NCBI GenBank assembly: GCA_002451215.1
Contig: DKBM01000098.1
Span: forward strand, 1 to 31,601
DNA from: SM1-46 sp002451215
Lineage (GTDB): Bacteria > Pseudomonadota > Gammaproteobacteria > Acidiferrobacterales > Sulfurifustaceae
Length of the DNA: 31,601 bases
Direction: 5' to 3'
Position 1 is the stretch's first letter. Each line of letters opens with the position of its first letter. Below are positions 7,753 through 15,334 of the stretch, piece by piece. The notes under the pieces were generated by a model. That model saw only the letters and a list, made by a program, of their open reading frames with translations, did no database searches and was not told the origin of the DNA. Both the position numbers and the translations under genes were made by a program.

Positions 7753-8706
7753 ATGCAGCGCAGATCCTTGAAGTTCGTGGTGACGGTGGTGGCAGCGCTT
7801 GGCGTTTGCTTGCCAGCCACTGCTGCCCAGTTCATCAATATCCTTACCGGTGGCACAACCGGCATCTACTATCCGATCGGGGTAGGCCTTTCCAACATTT
7901 ACGGAAAGGCTATCCCTGAGGCCAAGGTCTCGGTACAGGCGACCAAGGCATCGGTGGAGAACCTGAACCTGTTGCAGGCCGGGCGCGGTGAAGTTGCGCT
8001 CACGCTCGGCGATTCGTTGTCCGCCGCGTGGGCGGGCAATGCCGATGCCGGGTTCAAGCAGCCGCTGAAGAAGCTACGCGGCATCAGCGCCATGCATACC
8101 AATTACGTCCAGATCGTGGCGCATGCCGACGCCGGCATCAAGACGCTCGCGGACCTCAAGGGCAAGCGCATTTCGGTCGGCGCGCCCAAGTCCGGTACCG
8201 AGCTGAACGCACGCGCGATCCTCAAGGCAGCCGGCCTGAGCTACGGAGATTTCTCCAAGGTCGAGTACCTGCCCTATGGCCAGTCGGTGGAATTGCTGCG
8301 CAACCGTCAGATCGACGTGACGCTGCAGTCGGCCGGTCTCGGCAGCCCGGCGCTACGTGATCTCGCAAACAGCGTGGACGTGGTATTCGTGCCGGTGACC
8401 GCGGAAGTCATCGCCAAAGTGGGTGACAAGGCTTACCAGGTCGGCAAGATCCCGGCCAACACCTATAAGGGGCAGAGCGCTGAGACGCCGACGGCCGCGA
8501 TCAGGAACTTCCTCGTGACGCACTCAGGCGTCAGCAACGACACGGTTTATTTGATGACCAAATCGATGTTCGAGAACCTCGACCAGCTGGTTGCCGCCCA
8601 CGCCGCGGGCAAGGCGGTAAAACTGGAGAATGCAATCGGATCAATGCCGATTCCCTTGCATCCCGGCGCGGAGAAGTACTATCGCGAAAAGGGCCTGATC
8701 AAGTAG
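7753..8706 (+). CDS. TRAP transporter solute-binding protein, TAXI family
   Basis: A 317-residue periplasmic receptor of a TRAP transporter. Residues 1-25 are a signal peptide ending in PATAA. The mature start contains ILTGGTTGIYYPIG, the characteristic TAXI motif, followed by the family's NLNLLQAGRGEVALTLGD segment. TAXI receptors capture organic acids, glutamate or similar solutes and hand them to the fused permease; the ligand here is not predictable. The permease gene follows 47 bases later, then a DUF1850 gene, which is the usual TAXI gene order. A promoter candidate and a consensus Shine-Dalgarno site lie upstream. Confidence 0.93.
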   Translation: MQRRSLKFVVTVVAALGVCLPATAAQFINILTGGTTGIYYPIGVGLSNIYGKAIPEAKVSVQATKASVENLNLLQAGRGEVALTLGDSLSAAWAGNADAGFKQPLKKLRGISAMHTNYVQIVAHADAGIKTLADLKGKRISVGAPKSGTELNARAILKAAGLSYGDFSKVEYLPYGQSVELLRNRQIDVTLQSAGLGSPALRDLANSVDVVFVPVTAEVIAKVGDKAYQVGKIPANTYKGQSAETPTAAIRNFLVTHSGVSNDTVYLMTKSMFENLDQLVAAHAAGKAVKLENAIGSMPIPLHPGAEKYYREKGLIK

Positions 8707-8753
8707 ACGCAATTGGTCCGCACCTCGCGCCGCGACGGCGCGGGCCGGGAGCC

Positions 8754-10817
8754 ATGACCAATACATCCGACGCGCCGCCCACCACCGATGAGGTGGTGGG
8801 CGAGTATGCTCACCAGCGCCGCCCGGCCGGTCGGCACGGCTGGGCGATTTTCGGCATTGCACTGGCGTTCGCGATCTTCCAGCTTTACAACGCTGCACTC
8901 AGTCCGCTTTCGAGCCTCGTGCTGCGATCGATGCACGTGGCATTCCTGCTGCTGCTCGCATTCGCCGTGTACCCGGCGCGCAAGCACGCACCGCGCGACC
9001 GGGTGCCCTGGAACAACTGGTTGCTAGGCGCGGTGGCGTTCGCATTGGGCTTTTATCATTGGGTGTTCGAGGCCGACATCATCCTGCGCTCGGGCGAGCC
9101 CAACACGGCCGATCTGATTGTCGGCTCGGTTGCGGTGATTCTGGTATTCGAAGCGGCGCGGCGGGTCATGGGCTGGGGACTGCCGCTGATTTGTGGAGTG
9201 TTCTTGCTTTACGGGATGTTTGGCCAGTACCTGCCGGGCGACCTGGCGCATCGCGGCTACGGTTTCGACCAGATCATCAATCAGCTCTACCTTGGCACCG
9301 AGGGCATCTACGGCACGGCGATACTGGTGTCGGCCACTTACATCTTCCTGTTCATCATCTTTGGCAGTTTGCTCGAGCAGGCCGGGATGATTCAGCTTTT
9401 CAATGATGTCTCGCTCGGGTTGGTTGGACACCACCGCGGTGGTCCCGGCAAGGTATCGGTGATCTCGTCCGCGATGCTCGGCACCATCAACGGCTCGGGG
9501 GTGGCGAACGTGGTGATGGGCGGGCAGTTCACCATAGGGCTGATGAAGCGTTTCGGTTACAAACCCGAATTCGCGGGTGCGGTCGAGGCCACTTCCAGCA
9601 TGGGCGGACAGATCATGCCGCCGGTGATGGGGGCGGTAGCTTTCATCATGGCCGAAACCATCGATGTTCCTTACCTGGAAGTGGCCAAGGCGGCCGCCAT
9701 ACCGGCTGCGCTCTATTTCACTAGTGTCTTCTGGATGGTGCATCTCGAAGCGGGGCGCTTGGGCCTCTACGGGCTATCACGGGAGGAATGCCCAAGCGTA
9801 CGTGCCGCGCTGCGCGGGCAATGGCCGCTGATGATTCCCCTTATTGTGCTTATCTACCTCCTGCTCACCGGCTACACGCCGATGTTCGCAGGCTTGCTGG
9901 GTCTCGCGGTGACGGCATTCCTGCTGCTCGGGCAGCCGCTCGCCGAGCGTTTTGGCATCCTGCCGTTGCGCATAATCTTCTGGGTGGGGCTTGGTGTTGC
10001 CGCGGCGGGTCTTTTCCAATTCGGGATCATCCCGGTGATTGCGCTGATCGTCGCGCTGGTGCTGGCAAACCTCATCGCGCGCGGCGGGCGCAGCACGCTG
10101 CACACCATGATGTGGGGATTGATCGAGGGGGCTCTTGGTTCAGTGAGTGTCGGGGTGGCTTGCGCCATTGTCGGCGTCATTGTTGCGGTGCTTACGCTTA
10201 CCGGACTCGCCAGCAGCCTCGCCACCGGCATCGTCGACCTCGCCGGGGGCAGCCTGTTTCTTGGGCTGGTATTGACTATGTTCGCGAGCCTGATTCTCGG
10301 CATGGGCGTGCCGACCATTCCGAATTACATCATCACCAGTTCAGTGGCCGCGCCGGCACTCCTGCAGATGGGTGTGCCGCTGTTGGTTTCGCATCTGTTC
10401 GTATTCTATTTCGGCATCATGGCCGATCTAACCCCGCCGGTCGCACTGGCCGCGTTCGCAGCCGCGGCGATCGCCAAGGCGCCAGCCATGCGCATTGCGA
10501 TGATGTGTGTGCGGGTGGCGCTCGCTGGCTTCATCATTCCATATTTGATGGTCTACGATCCTGCGCTTGCGCTTCAGAGCACGAATTGGCTCGCGATCCT
10601 CTACATCACGACCAAGGCCCTGATCGCCATCGGCCTGTGGGGTGCCGCAGCGGTCGGTTATGTGAACGCCCCGCTCAACTGGCCGCAGCGCATTCTCGCG
10701 GCGGCCGCGGCCGGCTCGCTCGTTGCGGCGTTGCCAGTCACTGATGAAGTGGGATTTGCGCTGGCCGTCGCGTTTCTCTTCTGGCTGTGGCGGAGCGCGC
10801 GCCCGAAACCAGCGTGA
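8754..10817 (+). CDS. TRAP transporter fused permease (4TM/12TM)
   Basis: A 687-residue inner-membrane protein combining the small (DctQ-like) and large (DctM-like) TRAP permease parts, as is standard for TAXI systems. A hydrophilic N-terminus of about 30 residues is followed by about four helices and then a long polytopic DctM domain. The segments GTINGSGVANVVMGGQFTI (about residues 243-261) and GMGVPTIPNYI (about 517-527) match the repeated substrate/sodium-site regions of DctM proteins. It drives Na+- or H+-coupled uptake of whatever the TAXI receptor binds. Start ATG with GGGAG a few bases upstream. The stop overlaps the proposed DUF1850 start. Confidence 0.93.
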   Translation: MTNTSDAPPTTDEVVGEYAHQRRPAGRHGWAIFGIALAFAIFQLYNAALSPLSSLVLRSMHVAFLLLLAFAVYPARKHAPRDRVPWNNWLLGAVAFALGFYHWVFEADIILRSGEPNTADLIVGSVAVILVFEAARRVMGWGLPLICGVFLLYGMFGQYLPGDLAHRGYGFDQIINQLYLGTEGIYGTAILVSATYIFLFIIFGSLLEQAGMIQLFNDVSLGLVGHHRGGPGKVSVISSAMLGTINGSGVANVVMGGQFTIGLMKRFGYKPEFAGAVEATSSMGGQIMPPVMGAVAFIMAETIDVPYLEVAKAAAIPAALYFTSVFWMVHLEAGRLGLYGLSREECPSVRAALRGQWPLMIPLIVLIYLLLTGYTPMFAGLLGLAVTAFLLLGQPLAERFGILPLRIIFWVGLGVAAAGLFQFGIIPVIALIVALVLANLIARGGRSTLHTMMWGLIEGALGSVSVGVACAIVGVIVAVLTLTGLASSLATGIVDLAGGSLFLGLVLTMFASLILGMGVPTIPNYIITSSVAAPALLQMGVPLLVSHLFVFYFGIMADLTPPVALAAFAAAAIAKAPAMRIAMMCVRVALAGFIIPYLMVYDPALALQSTNWLAILYITTKALIAIGLWGAAAVGYVNAPLNWPQRILAAAAAGSLVAALPVTDEVGFALAVAFLFWLWRSARPKPA

Positions 10818-11194
10818 CGGTTGCCTGCATCATGCTCGTCGTGGGCGCGGCCGTGACAACGATTCCGGCCGAGCGCTTTACGCTGGCGTGGACGCACTCG
10901 ATCGAGAAGCTGCGCTGGGAGGAAGACTACGTACTGCGTCCGCAGGGCCTTGCACCGGTGGCGGCGCGGATTCGCGGCAGCGGAGCAGGAATGGAGATTC
11001 CGGAAGGCGCGGTGCTTCGCAATGGTGTCTGGCACTATGTGCCACAGCGCACAACCCTGCCGGCGCTGCTGCTCGCACGCTCCGCTTACGTGGCCGACTA
11101 TGAACTTTGCTGGGACGGAAGCTGCCGGACTATCGCACAGATGGTGCCACGTGCCGCGTCAGATGAGGCGGCCGAGATTCGTCCCTGTCGCTAG
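10787..11194 (+). CDS. DUF1850 protein, TRAP-TAXI accessory
   Basis: A 135-residue protein with the DUF1850 core: FTLAWTHSIEKLRWEEDY (about residues 31-48) and a C-terminal segment with two Cys (CWDGSC). A hydrophobic N-terminus suggests export or anchoring. DUF1850 genes are commonly found next to TAXI receptors and fused permeases, as here, but their role is not established. The GTG at 10787 overlaps the permease gene by 31 bases and gives a plausible signal-like N-terminus. An in-frame ATG at 10832 is an alternative start that would shorten the leader. Confidence 0.82.
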   Translation: MAERAPETSVTVACIMLVVGAAVTTIPAERFTLAWTHSIEKLRWEEDYVLRPQGLAPVAARIRGSGAGMEIPEGAVLRNGVWHYVPQRTTLPALLLARSAYVADYELCWDGSCRTIAQMVPRAASDEAAEIRPCR

Positions 11195-11220
11195 TTGCCG
11201 TTTGCCGCGCATGCCACGCC

Positions 11221-11540
11221 TCACGCGGCAGCGCGCGCCTTCAGTTCGGTAGCACGCGGGGCGTCAAGGTAGTTTTCAATCGCGCTCCATCCGAAGTATT
11301 CGTTGATCACATCGGTCATGATGAAACAATCGGCCACAACAGCACCCGGGCCGTGAAGTTGAGTAAATCCTGGTGCCCGAACAACACCCAGTTGAATGGG
11401 GCGAGGCCGAGCATGTCTTCCATGACGAAGATCTTTACGCCGATGAACTCAGCTACCAAGGCGTTGCAAATGAAGAATCCGGCAAGGACCGGATCGGCGA
11501 TGGGGACATGGCAATTGGCCCGTGTCGTGGGACACAACAA
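11221..11540 (-). pseudogene. Broken queuosine-precursor transporter (VUT/YhhQ family) remnant
   Basis: Two minus-strand frames together read like a VUT-family protein. Upstream frame (11540 to the stop at 11316): LVAEFIGVKIF, LGLAPFNWVLFGH, NFTARVLLWPIV. One base shift later the second frame continues FIMTDVINEYFG, the family's TDVxNEYFG signature, and ends IENYLDAPRATELKARAAA with a stop at 11221-11223. Adding one base to the AAA run at 11324-11326 would join them as LLWPIVFIMTDVINEYFG. The product would still be only about 110 residues, against roughly 200 or more for the family, because the region between the EYFG motif and the tail is missing. So there is both a frameshift and an internal deletion. 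Recognition is from motif memory, not a search. Confidence 0.62.
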
Positions 11541-11597
11541 ATCCGACCCGCAGTTCGCGAGCTACCGGGAATTCATGTCGCGTTTGGTTCGCCCGTG

Positions 11598-11933
11598 CTA
11601 GATCAGCAGGCGGCGGTAGAGCTTGCGCAGTGCCGCGACATTCGCCTCGTCGTAATCGTCGAACGCGATGCCAGCACCGCTGCGCGCGAGGCGGGCGACC
11701 GTGCCGGTGAGCGCATAGGCGCGCGGGGTGTCATGGTCTTCCAGCTCAAAGCACAATGTGACGACGTCATCCGGCCGGAAGTTTTGCGCATCGGTTTCCA
11801 GATAGGCTCCGCCGAAGCTGATATCGCGGACCGTGCCGAATCGCTCCGCCTTGTCGCCGTGCAGCACAACAACCCTGAGATCAAGCGGTGAGCGTGAGCA
11901 ACTTCGGTTCTGGCTCTTGGCGTACGCCTCCAT
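11598..11933 (-). CDS. PilZ-domain protein (c-di-GMP receptor)
   Basis: A 111-residue single PilZ domain. The two c-di-GMP-binding motifs are present: RxxxR (Arg10-Arg14, RSCSR) and DxSxxG (Asp37, Ser39, Gly42, in VRDISFGGAYLET). It probably senses c-di-GMP in the cytoplasm and acts through an unidentified partner. I chose ATG 11933 because CAGGAG sits 6 bases upstream; an in-frame GTG 18 bases earlier would overlap that site. It stands alone, with a pseudogene downstream and a divergent exported-protein gene upstream. An HD-GYP protein about 2 kb away could lower the c-di-GMP it senses. Confidence 0.88.
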   Translation of the reverse strand: MEAYAKSQNRSCSRSPLDLRVVVLHGDKAERFGTVRDISFGGAYLETDAQNFRPDDVVTLCFELEDHDTPRAYALTGTVARLARSGAGIAFDDYDEANVAALRKLYRRLLI

Positions 11934-12005
11934 GTCGGTCTCCTGTCTCACGCACAGCCATCATGCCCCCTGTCGCGCCCGCCTGCCAATCGATCGCCCC
12001 ACCTC

Positions 12006-12033
12006 TTGCAGGTTAATAAGCCGACTTTATGAT
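12006..12033 (+). promoter_or_regulatory. Candidate sigma70 promoter
   Basis: TTGCAG, 16 bases, TATGAT in an AT-rich patch, 81 bases before ATG 12115. It would drive the gapped exported-protein gene. Confidence 0.5.
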
Positions 12034-12114
12034 TGAGGTCTGTGTTAACGACAGGCAAATCAATAACTTTGCGTGTTATGCGTCTCCGCCCCTGACGTCG
12101 CCGCGACGCGCAAG

Positions 12115-12676
12115 ATGACCAAGCGACCTGCAGTTAACGCCCCGCTCCGCCAGGTCCTGGTGGTGATATTGGCTCTCTGGGTCGGGTGCCTGCCGCGGAC
12201 AATTCTGGCTCAGCCGTCGGGTTGTCCGGAGCGCCAAACCCTCTACGTTCCAATCGAGACCGTCGCCGGTCCGCTCGGGCTTCGTGGCGAAACGCGCGCN
12301 NGCGAGGGCCGGAGACAGTGTGCGAGTGAAGTTGCGTGAGCAGGAGGGCGTGGCGCCCGAGCGCGTGGATGTGATTGCGGAAGCGCGCCTCGACTACCTG
12401 GCAACACAGGGTGCGCTGCGCAGTGTGACTGGCCACCGGGAAATTGGGCGCTACGCGCTGGCGAACGATGCGCTCGGCGATCTTTCGGTACCACTAAGCG
12501 TGCTGCGCGAATCCGGGGCGCTGCTCATTGTCGTTTCGGCACGGCTCGCATCGCCGCCAGGACCGGTTGTGCTGGTGGAGGTCTGGCCACATGCGATACA
12601 AGCATGCGAGAGTCGCATACTCGTTCCGGATCGTTTCACCGCGATACGCCTCAACCGAAATGCCCGGGAAAAATAG
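12115..12676 (+). CDS. Exported protein of unknown function, interrupted by a sequence gap
   Basis: The N-terminal piece has a signal peptide (hydrophobic VLVVILALWVGCLP, likely cleavage after ILA) and stays in frame up to the 'nn' at 12300-12301. Coding continues in a different frame (from ARAGDSVRVKLREQ to a stop at 12674-12676). Both sides have the same codon style and one clear start and stop, so I treat them as a single gene cut by an assembly gap of unknown length rather than as a natural frameshift. No domain is recognised in the roughly 185 visible residues. Start ATG 12115 is preferred over an in-frame upstream ATG because it begins the basic part of the signal peptide. Confidence 0.6.
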
Positions 12677-12827
12677 CCTCAAGACCTATCCGTCAAAATG
12701 TGTTAAGATGCGTCCAGTTCCGTCGCAAGACGGCAGAGGCGGCCGCCAGGTCGCCTCACTGGCCTTCGGTGCACGCACCGGGGGCGATTTGTAATGTGTC
12801 CGTCTGACAAGCTGTTCTTCGACTGCC

Positions 12828-13008
12828 GCGCCCGCCCCCTCTGTATTGGGGAACTTGTTGAATTTTGAGCACGGGTGTTGGCTGGTATGCATTGCGCCGG
12901 GCGAGGCTCGTGCGCGCCGGTGGTATCGGGGAAGAACCGTGACTGTTTGCCGAGCTATCCTCGGCGCCGCCACGCCCGTCAGGTTTGACGTGTGGCAAGG
13001 TCGGGCGC
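12828..13008. other. Non-coding region with nested inverted repeats (possible structured RNA)
   Basis: No gene is visible in 12677-13043. Within it, four pairings can be nested or placed side by side: 12828-12834 with 13002-13008 (7 bp); 12871-12882 with 12969-12979 (11 bp with one bulge and one G-U); the hairpin 12895-12900/12918-12923; and the perfect hairpin 12949-12954/12960-12965 (GCCGAG/CTCGGC, 5-base loop). The layout is that of a multibranched RNA of about 110-180 bases in the leader of the small gene at 13044, or of a stand-alone RNA. I match it to no known riboswitch or 6S RNA, and no convincing promoter is seen. Pairing was found by eye, without an energy calculation. Confidence 0.35.
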
Positions 13009-13043
13009 ATCGACGTTCAGAGAGCTCAGACTAAGGAGATGTA

Positions 13044-13289
13044 ATGATGATGACAGCCAGCAACTTCAGTGTCACCGCCGTGAATCGCACCGAAACACCC
13101 GAGGGTATCGGCCACGGCACGTGGTACGAGTATGTCATTGAGGGCGGGGCAAAACGCCAGCGCATTACCGGTTGCCGCTGTGGTTCACGCGATCAGGTTC
13201 GCCAGCATGCCGAGAATTTCGCACAGGTTTTGAACGAGCGCGCCAAGCGCGGCTACTCCGTGTTCGCGCCGCGGCGCACGGCCCGGTAG
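13044..13289 (+). CDS. Small protein of unknown function (81 aa)
   Basis: An 81-residue soluble protein preceded by AAGGAG (13033-13038) 5 bases before the ATG. The strong site and protein-like composition make it a real gene. It has a likely beta-rich start (GTWYEYVIEGG), a CRC pair (RITGCRCGSRDQV) and an amphipathic helix (QHAENFAQVLNERAKRG), and it ends in a basic tail. No membrane segment or signal is visible, and no family is recognised. The Cys pair might bind metal or form a disulfide, but two Cys are not enough to claim this. It follows the structured intergenic region, which would form its leader if both are transcribed together. Confidence 0.75.
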   Translation: MMMTASNFSVTAVNRTETPEGIGHGTWYEYVIEGGAKRQRITGCRCGSRDQVRQHAENFAQVLNERAKRGYSVFAPRRTAR

Positions 13290-13373
13290 GCTGAATTGCT
13301 CGCGCCCGCATCTGTTACCCGGTGTAGCGCTTCGTAGCCATACGTCCCGCGTTTGCCCGGCCCGTCGCCAGAC

Positions 13374-13763
13374 ATGTCCGGATTCATTATTCGTGTGTTA
13401 ATCGTGGCGGCGGGACTGTGGCTCGCCTCCATTGCTGTGCCGGGTGTCGAGGTGCGCGACATCGGCACGCTGCTCCTTGCCGCGTTGGTGCTCGGAATGG
13501 CCAACGCCGCGGTGCGACCCGTCGTGGTCATCCTAACGCTGCCGCTCACCATCGTGACGCTCGGCCTATTTCTCCTGGTCATCAACGCCGCGATGGTGGG
13601 ACTCGTCGCGTGGTTGTTTGCCGGATTTTCGGTGGCCGGGTTCTGGTCGGCGCTGTTTGCTTCGGTCGTTGTCAGCCTGACAGGCTGGATCGCCTCGTCA
13701 TTCATCGGCCCGCGCGGGCGATTCGAAGTAATTGTGATTCGGCGCCGGTACCCACAGCGCTAG
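13374..13763 (+). CDS. Phage-holin-like small membrane protein (4 TM, superfamily IV type)
   Basis: A 129-residue protein with four hydrophobic segments (about residues 3-22, 29-44, 48-73 and 82-110) separated by short loops, including GMANAAVRPVVVILTLPLTI, which is typical of the widespread phage_holin_4_2 / YvlD-like family. Despite the family name these are ordinary chromosomal inner-membrane proteins, usually of unknown role, and nothing prophage-like surrounds it. The ATG at 13374 is preferred; an in-frame TTG 21 bases upstream adds only a polar extension. Its last bases overlap the 3' end of the convergent HD-GYP gene by 4 bases. Confidence 0.85.
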   Translation: MSGFIIRVLIVAAGLWLASIAVPGVEVRDIGTLLLAALVLGMANAAVRPVVVILTLPLTIVTLGLFLLVINAAMVGLVAWLFAGFSVAGFWSALFASVVVSLTGWIASSFIGPRGRFEVIVIRRRYPQR

Positions 13764-15037
13764 AACTGTACGAGATGGTCCATCGGATTGATGTCGTAAC
13801 TGCCCGACGGAAGCACGCGCGTGATCTTTAGCTCGTTGCCGTACGCATCCTTTGCCTCGAGGAGATCCGTCACGATTCGCTGACTGTAGGGTGTCTTGGT
13901 GGCGGTCAGCACCAGCGCCACTTTCGGTTTCAGGCGTCGTGCGCGATTGATGGTGATCACCACGCCGACGCTGCCGTTGCTCAACTCAACCAGGCTGCCG
14001 ATCGGGAAGATTCCCATGCAGCGAATGAAATCCTCGACGATCGGCGCGCTGAAGTCCTTGTGGCGCCACTCATACATGCGCTTCAACGCATCCTCGGCCG
14101 ACATCGCCACGCCGTAGTGGCGGTCGCTCGTTACCGCGTCGTAGACGTCCACGATCGCACCGATCAGGCCGGCGGGAGCGATTGCGGGAGCCTTGAGGTG
14201 ATTCGGATAGCCGTGGCCCTCGCCACGTTCGTGGTGCTGGCGGACGACATCCTGTGCGCCGGCCGGAACCCCGCCGGATGACTCAAGAATCTCCAGCCCC
14301 CACTTGATGTGTTTGGCCATGATCGCGAATTCATCGCTCGAGAGTCCGGAAGGCTTGTCGAGGATTGCCTTCGGCACCCGGGCCATACCGACATCGTGCA
14401 TCAGTACGCCAAGCCCGAGGGTATTAAGCTCATCGCGGCTCAGCGCCATATGGCGCCCGAAGGCGAGCGCGATGATGGAGGTCCGGATGGAATGCAGGGC
14501 GGTGTACTTGTTGACATCCTTCAGCTGGCTCAGACACATGAGCGCATCCGGATTGCGGATCACGCTCTCGACCATCTTGCCGACAGCGCGTTGTGCGAGC
14601 GGCAAGTCGAAGCGCTTGCCCTTCTGGACGCTCTCCAGCGCCTCGTCCATCGCGGCGCGGGTTTCCTTCTCGACGACCTTGGCCTCGACAATCTCCTGTT
14701 CGAACGGCGCCTCGTCGATGTAAGGCTTGCGGTGCGGGGCGAGGACCTGTGGTTTGTCGTGGACGATCTCGCGGATCTTGCGCCTGATCTCGTCGTCCTC
14801 GCGCGCGAGCCTCTGGCTGAAGGACATGCGCGCGCCATCAAAATATTTCGGCGTGAACGAGGGGCTCTTGTGCACGTCGACATAGACGTAGCGGCAATGG
14901 CGCTCGAGCATCTTGCGCTCGTCTTCGTTGCGCAGCTCGAAGCCCTGGAACAGGAAGGGTGTTTCCAGCCACGGGCGATCGAGTTCCGCCACATACATGC
15001 CCGCCTGGAGTTCGCGTACATCCACTTTGACTTTCAT
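13760..15037 (-). CDS. DUF3391 / HD-GYP c-di-GMP phosphodiesterase
   Basis: A 425-residue cytoplasmic protein. The N-terminal DUF3391 (about residues 1-130) is followed by an HD-GYP domain with a likely metal His182, the HD pair His214-Asp215 (VLMHDVGM) and the signature HHERGEGHGYP at 268-278. The canonical motif has Asp where this protein has Glu273, a conservative change, so activity is plausible. HD-GYP enzymes hydrolyse c-di-GMP to pGpG or GMP. Start ATG 15037 has GAGG a few bases upstream and begins exactly at the DUF3391 motif (MKVKVDVRELQAGMYV); the frame extends upstream to 15175 but without domain support. Together with the PilZ protein it gives this region a c-di-GMP theme. Confidence 0.92.
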   Translation of the reverse strand: MKVKVDVRELQAGMYVAELDRPWLETPFLFQGFELRNEDERKMLERHCRYVYVDVHKSPSFTPKYFDGARMSFSQRLAREDDEIRRKIREIVHDKPQVLAPHRKPYIDEAPFEQEIVEAKVVEKETRAAMDEALESVQKGKRFDLPLAQRAVGKMVESVIRNPDALMCLSQLKDVNKYTALHSIRTSIIALAFGRHMALSRDELNTLGLGVLMHDVGMARVPKAILDKPSGLSSDEFAIMAKHIKWGLEILESSGGVPAGAQDVVRQHHERGEGHGYPNHLKAPAIAPAGLIGAIVDVYDAVTSDRHYGVAMSAEDALKRMYEWRHKDFSAPIVEDFIRCMGIFPIGSLVELSNGSVGVVITINRARRLKPKVALVLTATKTPYSQRIVTDLLEAKDAYGNELKITRVLPSGSYDINPMDHLVQF

Positions 15038-15275
15038 CGGAGCCTCAATCCTCGGCCCGCCAATCGACAGTCCGTGGTCGGTGGGCGAAATTTCGGCATT
15101 CTGGGGTTTGCGGACCTCCGTTGGCAAACCTGGGCACGTCCCTCGTGTGCAGCCGTTCCGCCGTATGCTTTGCAACGATCATGCCCGAATATCCATACAT
15201 TCTACTCAGGTTTATCGGTGCGATGCGATAACGCCGGGAACACCGCATTTCCGCCTGTCCATGCCTTGTACACCG

Positions 15276-15303
15276 TTGCGCTCACGCAGGCCGTTTCTAT
15301 AAT
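15276..15303 (+). promoter_or_regulatory. Candidate sigma70 promoter of the halogenase-like gene
   Basis: TTGCGC, 16 bases, consensus TATAAT, 31 bases before ATG 15335. An in-frame ATG at 15302 would start inside the -10 box, which argues for the start at 15335. Confidence 0.6.
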
Positions 15304-15334
15304 GAGGCCGCTTCAATTTGGCAGGTTTCTCTCC

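Noticed and set aside
11353..11601. 82-codon + strand ORF
   Set aside because: Antisense of the VUT-family remnant; it starts with a weak codon and has no ribosome binding site.
12828..13008. 6S RNA or a known riboswitch
   Set aside because: Length is near that of 6S RNA, but no 6S central bubble, cobalamin box or TPP/glycine signature was recognised; kept only as an unclassified structured region.
13374..13763. Prophage (because of the holin-like name)
   Set aside because: The family is mostly chromosomal, and no phage genes, integrase or attachment sites are near.
14309..15334. Long + strand frame running into the flavoprotein
   Set aside because: Lies antisense to the HD-GYP gene and has shadow-like composition; the promoter at 15276-15303 and ATG 15335 define the real gene.
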